Part shown: positions 1 to 5,298 of the stretch, in pieces
Layout of the letters: each line of letters starts with the position of its first letter
Position numbering within the stretch: the first letter of the stretch is position 1
DNA from: Pseudomonadales bacterium
Lineage (GTDB): Bacteria; Pseudomonadota; Gammaproteobacteria; Pseudomonadales; DT-91
Assembly: GCA_013215025.1 (NCBI GenBank)
Contig: JABSRR010000186.1
Coordinates: 1-5,298, forward strand
DNA length: 5,298 bases
Direction of reading: 5' to 3'
Position numbers and translations under genes: made by a program
Notes under the pieces: generated by a model
What the model saw: the letters and a program-made list of their open reading frames with translations, nothing else
Databases searched by the model: none
What the model was told of the DNA's origin: nothing

Positions 1-78
1 ATTAACCGGGTATATTCAACACTGAAGCATCTGTGATTGCAACGCGCAAAGCACTGGGTGTTAACAACTAGGCTTTAT

Positions 79-117
79 GGGCAAGGCTTAAGGGCAAGGC
101 TTAAGGGCGGGGCTTAA
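79..117. repeat. 13-bp tandem repeat, three copies
   Basis: The unit GGGCAAGGCTTAA occurs twice identically (79-91 and 92-104) and a third time with two changes, GGGCGGGGCTTAA (105-117). It lies 35 bases left of the 16-bp array and has an unrelated unit. The exact match of the first two copies suggests recent slippage duplication. Confidence 0.8.
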
Positions 118-152
118 AGTGCAAGCCGCAAAGGCCATACCGACTACACGAA

Positions 153-232
153 GCAATTACTCACCCGAGCAACATACTAGGCAAGCAATTACCCAGCCGG
201 GCAATAACTTAGCCAAGCAATAAAACAGCCGA
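153..232. repeat. Degenerate 16-bp tandem repeat, five copies
   Basis: Five contiguous 16-base units begin at 153, 169, 185, 201 and 217, each opening with GCAA. Against the consensus GCAATTACCCAGCCGA they differ at 2, 7, 1, 4 and 3 positions; the second unit is the most worn. The period is not a multiple of three and all lies outside any supported gene, so it looks like an ageing intergenic minisatellite. There are no spacers between units, so it is not CRISPR. Confidence 0.75.
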
Positions 233-246
233 TGAATTTTGGCCCG

Positions 247-355
247 TACTCAAATAAGCAACCCAGCTGCGCTTATATAAAAAAGGCTCAGATTATCACA
301 ACCTGAGCCTCGCTCTTTTATCAGCATAACACTGAGTTTATTGCTTATTTAAGTA
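247..355. repeat. Imperfect palindrome of about 109 bp enclosing the adk terminator
   Basis: Outer arms 247-261 (TACTCAAATAAGCAA) and 341-355 (TTGCTTATTTAAGTA) are inverted copies with 14 of 15 positions complementary. Further nested pairs lie inside: GCTG 266-269 with CAGC 322-325, ATAAAA 277-282 with TTTTAT 316-321, and the terminator stem at the centre. The whole block can fold back on itself. Both outer ends read TA, but I see no convincing target duplication and no coding capacity. It may be an extended terminator, a small foldback element, or chance pairing in A/T-rich sequence. Confidence 0.5.
279..310 (-). terminator. Rho-independent terminator of adk, possibly bidirectional
   Basis: A perfect 8-bp stem is formed by AGGCTCAG (284-291) and CTGAGCCT (303-310) around an 11-base loop. 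On the minus strand the stem runs straight into TTTTTT (complement of 279-284), a classic intrinsic terminator about 60 bases past the adk stop. On the plus strand the stem is followed by CGCTCTTTTA, a weaker U-rich tail, so it could also end a convergent plus-strand transcript from the left. Confidence 0.88.
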
Positions 356-369
356 TATGTTTAACACTA

Positions 370-1028
<659 letters not shown>

Positions 1029-1113
1029 AACATGCTCAGTCAATGACAGCAACTGATTTCAATAATGGCGTCGCATAGGCCATGCCTGAGGCCTGATATT
1101 TTAAGAATCGGCA

Positions 1114-1142
1114 ACCATACCTGCTTGCGATTAGGCAGACAA
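1114..1142 (-). promoter_or_regulatory. Candidate sigma-70 promoter for adk
   Basis: On the minus strand TTGTCT (complement of 1137-1142) is followed after exactly 17 bases by TATGGT (complement of 1114-1119). Each hexamer matches four of six consensus bases. Transcription would start near 1107 and give a leader of about 90 bases before the adk ATG. The placement fits a 206-base spacer between two same-strand genes, but matches this weak arise by chance often. Confidence 0.3.
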
Positions 1143-1178
1143 GTCTAATTTCGAGATTTAGCGTGATTTAAAGCTGGC

Positions 1179-1195
1179 TAGCTATGCTGTAGCTA
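1179..1195 (-). other. Weak hairpin downstream of mazG
   Basis: The self-complementary hexamer TAGCTA occurs at 1179-1184 and 1190-1195, separated by five bases, and can form a 6-bp hairpin 26 bases past the mazG stop. Only a short TTT follows several bases later on the minus strand, so it is a poor intrinsic terminator. It may give partial termination or protect the mRNA end, or mean nothing. Confidence 0.2.
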
Positions 1196-1220
1196 CAAAG
1201 TCGCTGAAATACTGAGCAGA

Positions 1221-2057
1221 TCACGACTCTGGCTGTCGCTTAGCCTGCTCCCACAGGCTGTCCATTTCGACCAGACTCGCTTGCTCAAGACTTGTGCCCT
1301 GCTGAGCTAGCTGCGCCTCGATATAGCCAAAGCGCCGCATAAATTTTTGATTGGCTTGCTCTAGCAGACTTTCAGCGTCGGCCTGCAGATGCCGTGCAAC
1401 ATTGACACAGCTGAAGATCAGATCGGCTAGCTCTTGCTCTGATGCAGCTGCATCTTGCGTATCGAGGGCCTGTTTAAGCTCAGCCAGCTCCTCATCAATT
1501 TTGCTTAAAGCAGCTACTGCATTCGGCCAGTCGAAGCCAATATTGGCGGCGCGCTTTTGAATTTTTTGCGCCCGCTTCAGCGCCGGTAATGCACGCGGCA
1601 GATCATCAAAAAAACCCGCGGACTGCTGCTGCAGCTGGGCTTTTTCGGCACGCTCTTCGGCTTTAATCTGTTCCCACTGACGTTTCACTTCAGCTTCGCT
1701 CACAGGTTCACTGTGCTCGGCATACAGTTCACGATCAGGGAATACATGCGGGTGGCGACGAATCAGCTTTTCACACAGCACATGCACGATATCGGCAAAT
1801 TGAAAGCTGCCCTCTTCTTTGGCCAACTGGGCGTAAAAAATCACTTGAAACAGTACGTCACCCAGTTCTTCTAACACCTGTTGATCAGCCTTGCCATTGT
1901 GGGCAAAACTTTGCTGCAGCGCATCGACCAGCTCATAGGCTTCTTCGATAGTGGAGTCGTTAATAGAAATCAGCGTTTGTTTGAGGTCCCAAGGGCAGCC
2001 GGTATCTGGCTTGCGCAAGCGCGCCATCAAATAATTTAGATCGTCAATGGTATACAT
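1221..2057 (-). CDS. mazG: MazG: nucleoside triphosphate pyrophosphohydrolase
   Basis: MazG hydrolyses (d)NTPs to NMP and pyrophosphate in the cytoplasm; in E. coli it is linked to nutritional stress and lowered ppGpp. The 278 residues compare with 263 in E. coli and keep both tandem MazG domains. The N-terminal domain has GCPWD (20-24), EEAYE (38-42), EELGD (63-67) and RRHPHVF (100-106). The linker contains RQWEQIKAEERAEKAQ, and the C-terminal domain begins near LPALKRAQKIQKRAANIGFDW (157-177). Its metal ligands appear present: E189/E190, E193, and E209 with D212 in ELAD, where E. coli has EMGD. The start at 2057 gives the family N-terminus but no clear Shine-Dalgarno precedes it, so translation may depend on read-through from relA. 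No mazEF genes occur in the 60-base gap to relA. Confidence 0.95.
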   Translation of the reverse strand: MYTIDDLNYLMARLRKPDTGCPWDLKQTLISINDSTIEEAYELVDALQQSFAHNGKADQQVLEELGDVLFQVIFYAQLAKEEGSFQFADIVHVLCEKLIRRHPHVFPDRELYAEHSEPVSEAEVKRQWEQIKAEERAEKAQLQQQSAGFFDDLPRALPALKRAQKIQKRAANIGFDWPNAVAALSKIDEELAELKQALDTQDAAASEQELADLIFSCVNVARHLQADAESLLEQANQKFMRRFGYIEAQLAQQGTSLEQASLVEMDSLWEQAKRQPES

Positions 2058-2117
2058 AGTTTGCGTGCTGGGTACTCGAGATTGTTGGCCTAAACGTGAC
2101 TATTTCGAGGCATATAA

Positions 2118-4367
2118 TCACAGTAAACTGTCGCCGACCAAACGATTAACCGAAATAATATTCGGCATATGACTAATTTTAGCCATGATGCGGCTTAGCC
2201 AGTCGATACCTTCAACTTCTATAGTAAGCTGCATATCGGCGGTATTTTCACTGGTATTGGATAGCGTTTTAATCGCTAACACATTTACTTTTTCGTTCGC
2301 TAACATTGAGGTTATATCTGATAAAAGCCTTGGCCTATCATACGCCACAATCGCGATATCCACTGGCCAGGTTTTAGCCGCCTGCGCCGCAAAGCTTACT
2401 TCGATAATGCGCTCGGGGTGTTTATCACAGAGGTGTAAAAACTGCGGGCAATCTTGGCGGTGCACCGACACGCCACGACCTACTGTAACAAAGCCGCCAA
2501 TATCGTCACCTAGCACCGGCTGACAACAGCTGGCCATTTGCGTCAGCATATTACCGGTGCCGGATACTTCAACGCTATTGTCTTGCCGCGCTACTTGGCG
2601 GCTGCGCGTATGCCACTGCGGCGATAGTTCAAACTGGGTGGCACCACTCGACTCCAGCAGCTGCTGTGCAAGGCGCACGATTTGGCCGGTACCCTTATCA
2701 CCGGCACCAACGCTTGCATACATATCGTCAACAATGGCAAAGCCTAGCTCGGTAGCAATGACCTTTACATCGACTCCGGTTAAGGCCAGACGTTTAAATT
2801 CTTTATCCAGCAGCGCTTTACCGGTAGCAATATTTTTTGACCGATCTTGCTTTTTAAACCAGGCCTTTACTTTGGCGCGAGCGCGCGAGGTTTTGATATA
2901 GCCAAGCGTTGGTCGCAGCCATTCGCGCGAAGGCTCAGGCTCTGAGCCAGTAATCACCTCAACCTGTTGCCCATTTTCAAGGCTATGCGTTAACGGCACA
3001 ATACGACCGTTAACTTTTGCCCCGCGGGTTCTGTGCCCAATTTCAGTGTGTACGCGGTAGGCAAAATCCAGCGGCGTGGCGTCTTGACTTAACTCGACCA
3101 CATGGCCCTGAGGGGTAAATACATAGATTTTATCTTGCTTAACCTGCTCAAGTTCAACAGATAGGCTACTGCTGTCTTCTTCTTGCTCATCTAACACCTG
3201 CTTTAACCAGGCGATTTTTTCTTCGTAGCCAGCACTGCTGGCAGCGTCGGCACCTTTATACTGCCAATGTGCGCAAACCCCAAATTCGGCCTCTTCATGC
3301 ATATCAAAGGTGCGTATTTGGATTTCAACAACTTTGCCGCCCTCACCAAATACCGCAGTATGCAGCGAGCGATAGCCGTTTTCTTTTGGCAGCGCTATGT
3401 AGTCGTCAAATTCGTTCGGGATGGCACGCCACAGCGTATGCACAATACCGAGCACGGTATAACAGTCGCGGATCTCTTTGACCAAAATGCGCACGGCTCG
3501 AATATCGTAGATTTGCGAGAAGTCGAGTTTTTTGCGCTGCATTTTGCGCCAGATGCTATAAATATGCTTTACCCGACCATTCACTTGCCCTTCAATGCGG
3601 GCATCGATTAACTCGGTGTCGAGTTGTTGAATCACATTATCGATATACTGCTGACGTTCGAGGCGGCGCTCATCCAGCTGATGGGCAATGCGCTTATATT
3701 CGTCGGGGTGCAAATAGCGAAAGCTAAGGTCTTCTAGCTCCCACTTGATATGGCCAATACCTAAGCGATGCGCCAAAGGTGCATATACCTCAAACACCTC
3801 TTTCGCCACCTTGTGACGACGGCTGGCATTGTTTTTAACTTCTCGAATTGCACAGGTACGCTCTGCCAGCTTGATTAACGCTACCCGCACGTCGTCAACC
3901 ATAGCCACCAACATTTTACGCATATGCTCAGGCTGCGCTTCTTTCGAGCCAAGCACCTGCTCTTCAAATACCGCATCGGAGGATGATAAGGCGGCCATTT
4001 GCAGCACCCCGCCAATCAATTTTGCCACCATCGCAGGGTATTCAGCTTGAATTTGCGCCAGCTCAATAAAGCCGTCGCGCACCGCGCGATAGAGCAGCGC
4101 AGCACTGAGTGTATCAACATCGAGGTTTAAGTCGGCTAATAGTTCGGCCATTTCTAAGCCGGTGTAAAAGCAGCTATAGCGCTCGCCCCAAGAATCACCC
4201 AGCGATGACAGATGACCGTGATATTGCTGCGCTGTAAATGCGGCTTGCTCAAGCAGCGCCTGAGCACTGGGGTTAAGCTGGTCGGCGATAGGCAAACGAC
4301 CTATCCAAGCAGCAATATCGACGCCACCGTCATGCTGCAAGGGGTATTCATCTCGAACTTGAACCAT
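2118..4367 (-). CDS. relA: RelA: ribosome-associated GTP/GDP pyrophosphokinase, (p)ppGpp synthetase I
   Basis: RelA senses uncharged tRNA on stalled ribosomes and transfers pyrophosphate from ATP to GDP or GTP, making (p)ppGpp and AMP. The 749 residues compare with 744 in E. coli. The N-terminal hydrolase domain is degenerate: around residues 90-99 (ALLYRAVRDG) the HD pair of bifunctional SpoT/Rel enzymes is absent, so hydrolysis is not expected. The synthetase domain covers about 195-372, with RVKHIYSIWRKM (265-276), YDIRAVRI (287-294), the acidic EFDD at 319-322 (the EXDD form of synthetase-only RelA, versus RXKD in SpoT/Rel) and GYRSLHT (331-337). The TGS domain is near 411-474. A zinc-finger-like domain carries C614, C615, H636 and C640, and a C-terminal ACT domain lies near 667-749. 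The ATG start aligns with the E. coli start (MVAVR). It ends 60 bases before mazG, with no terminator seen. Confidence 0.97.
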   Translation of the reverse strand: MVQVRDEYPLQHDGGVDIAAWIGRLPIADQLNPSAQALLEQAAFTAQQYHGHLSSLGDSWGERYSCFYTGLEMAELLADLNLDVDTLSAALLYRAVRDGFIELAQIQAEYPAMVAKLIGGVLQMAALSSSDAVFEEQVLGSKEAQPEHMRKMLVAMVDDVRVALIKLAERTCAIREVKNNASRRHKVAKEVFEVYAPLAHRLGIGHIKWELEDLSFRYLHPDEYKRIAHQLDERRLERQQYIDNVIQQLDTELIDARIEGQVNGRVKHIYSIWRKMQRKKLDFSQIYDIRAVRILVKEIRDCYTVLGIVHTLWRAIPNEFDDYIALPKENGYRSLHTAVFGEGGKVVEIQIRTFDMHEEAEFGVCAHWQYKGADAASSAGYEEKIAWLKQVLDEQEEDSSSLSVELEQVKQDKIYVFTPQGHVVELSQDATPLDFAYRVHTEIGHRTRGAKVNGRIVPLTHSLENGQQVEVITGSEPEPSREWLRPTLGYIKTSRARAKVKAWFKKQDRSKNIATGKALLDKEFKRLALTGVDVKVIATELGFAIVDDMYASVGAGDKGTGQIVRLAQQLLESSGATQFELSPQWHTRSRQVARQDNSVEVSGTGNMLTQMASCCQPVLGDDIGGFVTVGRGVSVHRQDCPQFLHLCDKHPERIIEVSFAAQAAKTWPVDIAIVAYDRPRLLSDITSMLANEKVNVLAIKTLSNTSENTADMQLTIEVEGIDWLSRIMAKISHMPNIISVNRLVGDSLL

Positions 4368-4373
4368 AGTCAG

Positions 4374-4380
4374 CTCTTTC
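4374..4380 (-). promoter_or_regulatory. relA ribosome binding site
   Basis: The minus strand reads GAAAGAG, a moderate Shine-Dalgarno match, with six bases between GAG and the relA ATG. It supports the start at 4367. Another ATG a few codons upstream is out of frame and soon meets TGA. Confidence 0.5.
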
Positions 4381-4387
4381 TCATTGC

Positions 4388-4415
4388 GCTCAGCATCAAT
4401 AGATAATCTCTGAGC
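4388..4415 (-). promoter_or_regulatory. Inverted repeat in the relA leader
   Basis: The 74-base cysM-relA spacer contains a perfect 6-bp inverted repeat, GCTCAG at 4388-4393 and CTGAGC at 4410-4415, separated by 16 bases. Two more pairs become possible outside it if two bases are bulged. It ends 7 bases before the relA ribosome binding site as read on the minus strand. No U-run follows on either strand, so it is not an intrinsic terminator. It could be an mRNA hairpin or a protein-binding site, or chance. I found no good sigma-70 promoter in this spacer. Confidence 0.25.
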
Positions 4416-4441
4416 AAATAGCCTGTATTCGTACTAATCCA

Positions 4442-5298
4442 TTAGTGAGGCGACTGAAACACGCCAGTCGACAGATAGCGATCTCCGCGATCGCAAATAA
4501 TCGCGACAATCACCGCATTTTCGCAGTCTTTTGCCACTTCCAAAGCGCCAGCAATTGAACCGCCCGATGATACGCCACAAAACAAACCTTCTTCCTTGGC
4601 TAGCCGACGCATGGTCTGTTCTGCTGCGTCTTGGTGTATATCGATAATTCGGTCGACCCGCTGCGGCTGATAAATTTTGGGTAAATACGCTTGCGGCCAG
4701 CGACGAATTCCCGGAATCGAAGCCCCCTCAGCAGGCTGTAGGCCAATAATTTGCACTTCAGGATTCTGCGCTTTTAAGTATTGCGAGTTGCCCATAATCG
4801 TGCCCGTGGTGCCCATAGAGCTGACAAAGTGCGTGACTTTACCACCGGTTTGCTGCCAAATTTCGGGGCCAGTGCCTTGATAATGTGCCAAGGGATTGTC
4901 CTGATTGGCAAACTGATTCAGCACCAAGCCCTTGCCTTCGGCTTGCATTTTTAATGCCAGATCGCGCGCGCCTTCCATACCCTCTGCTTGGCTCACCTCG
5001 ATCAGTTCGGCACCGTAAGCAGACATCGATTGTTTACGTTCAGCGCTCATATGATCGGGCATAATCAGCACCATGCGGTAACCCTTCATCGCCGCTACCA
5101 TCGCCAGCGCGATACCGGTATTGCCGCTGGTCGCCTCAATCAGGGTATCGCCGGGTTTGATATCGCCGCGCGACTCAGCATACTGAATCATGCTTAGCGC
5201 CGGCCGGTCTTTCACCGAGCCGGCAGGATTATTGCCCTCGAGCTTGGCTAAGATGATATTGTTGTTGCCAGCGTTGATTCGCTGCAGGCGAATTAACG
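4442..5298 (-). CDS. cysM: Cysteine synthase B (O-acetylserine sulfhydrylase B), 5'-truncated by the window edge
   Basis: This PLP enzyme joins O-acetylserine with sulfide or thiosulfate to give cysteine or S-sulfocysteine, in the cytoplasm. The frame stays open from the TAA stop (complement of 4442-4444) to the right edge, giving 284 visible residues; E. coli CysM has about 303, so roughly 15-20 N-terminal residues lie outside. The GTG at 5213-5215 is internal, because the conserved block GNNPAGSVKDR runs across it. Visible residue 29 is the PLP-binding lysine (SVKDR). TSGNTG at 56-61 and GTTGT at 162-166 are cofactor and phosphate-binding loops, and SSGG is at 243-246. CysM rather than CysK is indicated by IPGIRRWPQAYLP (194-206) and the C-terminal ICDRGDRYLSTGVF with its cysteine at 268. 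It is the first gene of the visible run, 74 bases upstream of relA. No lesion is seen. Confidence 0.96.
   Translation of the reverse strand, partial: LIRLQRINAGNNNIILAKLEGNNPAGSVKDRPALSMIQYAESRGDIKPGDTLIEATSGNTGIALAMVAAMKGYRMVLIMPDHMSAERKQSMSAYGAELIEVSQAEGMEGARDLALKMQAEGKGLVLNQFANQDNPLAHYQGTGPEIWQQTGGKVTHFVSSMGTTGTIMGNSQYLKAQNPEVQIIGLQPAEGASIPGIRRWPQAYLPKIYQPQRVDRIIDIHQDAAEQTMRRLAKEEGLFCGVSSGGSIAGALEVAKDCENAVIVAIICDRGDRYLSTGVFQSPH

Larger units (their letters stand above)
1..369. other. Gene-free, repeat-rich spacer at the left edge
   Basis: No coding region is supported here on either strand. From left to right it holds a 21-codon plus-strand frame at 6-71 of uncertain meaning, the 13-bp triplicate, the five-copy 16-bp array, and the large palindrome with the adk terminator, then the untranslated 3' tail of adk. 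No tRNA or other recognisable RNA gene was seen. It may separate adk from a convergent gene ending at or before the left edge. Confidence 0.6.

Noticed and set aside
153..232. A CRISPR array
   Set aside because: The 16-base units abut directly with no spacers, are degenerate, and no cas genes are nearby.
1036..1083. A 15-codon leader peptide (MAYATPLLKSVAVID) upstream of adk
   Set aside because: It has only a weak ribosome binding site, no run of regulatory codons and no attenuator-like structure; a frame this short is expected by chance.
2185..2901. Two plus-strand open frames of about 112-114 codons opposite relA (2185-2523 and 2557-2901)
   Set aside because: They are antisense to conserved RelA domains, show low-complexity Ser/Cys-rich composition, and have no coding signature of their own.
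3267..3611. A 114-codon plus-strand open frame opposite the RelA synthetase domain
   Set aside because: It overlaps the strongly conserved catalytic region on the other strand and has no recognisable domain.
5213..5215. GTG as the cysM start codon
   Set aside because: The conserved PLP-site block continues upstream through this codon to the window edge, so it is an internal valine.

Overview
The window looks like an ordinary chromosomal segment of a gammaproteobacterium. All four recognisable proteins (CysM, RelA, MazG, Adk) read closely like their Escherichia coli and Pseudomonas counterparts. The neighbourhood cysM, relA, mazG is the one known from Pseudomonas and relatives. Base composition appears balanced. 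I cannot name a genus; a marine lineage of the Pseudomonas/Cellvibrio type is a guess.

All genes are on the minus strand, so transcription runs from high to low coordinates. cysM (cysteine synthase B) enters from the right edge and lacks only its first codons. Next come relA (ribosome-dependent ppGpp synthetase), then mazG (nucleoside triphosphate pyrophosphohydrolase). The spacers are 74 and 60 bases with no clear terminator, so these three are probably co-transcribed. A 206-base spacer then leads to adk (adenylate kinase), which has a strong ribosome binding site and possibly its own promoter. A convincing rho-independent terminator follows adk.

The left 369 bases contain no supported gene. 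They hold a three-copy 13-bp tandem repeat, a five-copy degenerate 16-bp tandem repeat, and a roughly 109-bp imperfect palindrome centred on the adk terminator. The first 71 bases may hold the tail of a plus-strand gene, but this cannot be settled.

Three of the genes meet in purine nucleotide metabolism. RelA uses ATP and GDP or GTP to make (p)ppGpp and releases AMP. Adk converts AMP and ATP into two ADP. MazG hydrolyses (d)NTPs and in E. coli is reported to lower ppGpp. CysM adds sulfur assimilation into cysteine. Compared with well-known relatives, rlmD is missing between cysM and relA, and mazEF is missing between relA and mazG. I see no evidence of a novel defence or mobile system. The most unusual structure is the repeat-rich spacer downstream of adk.
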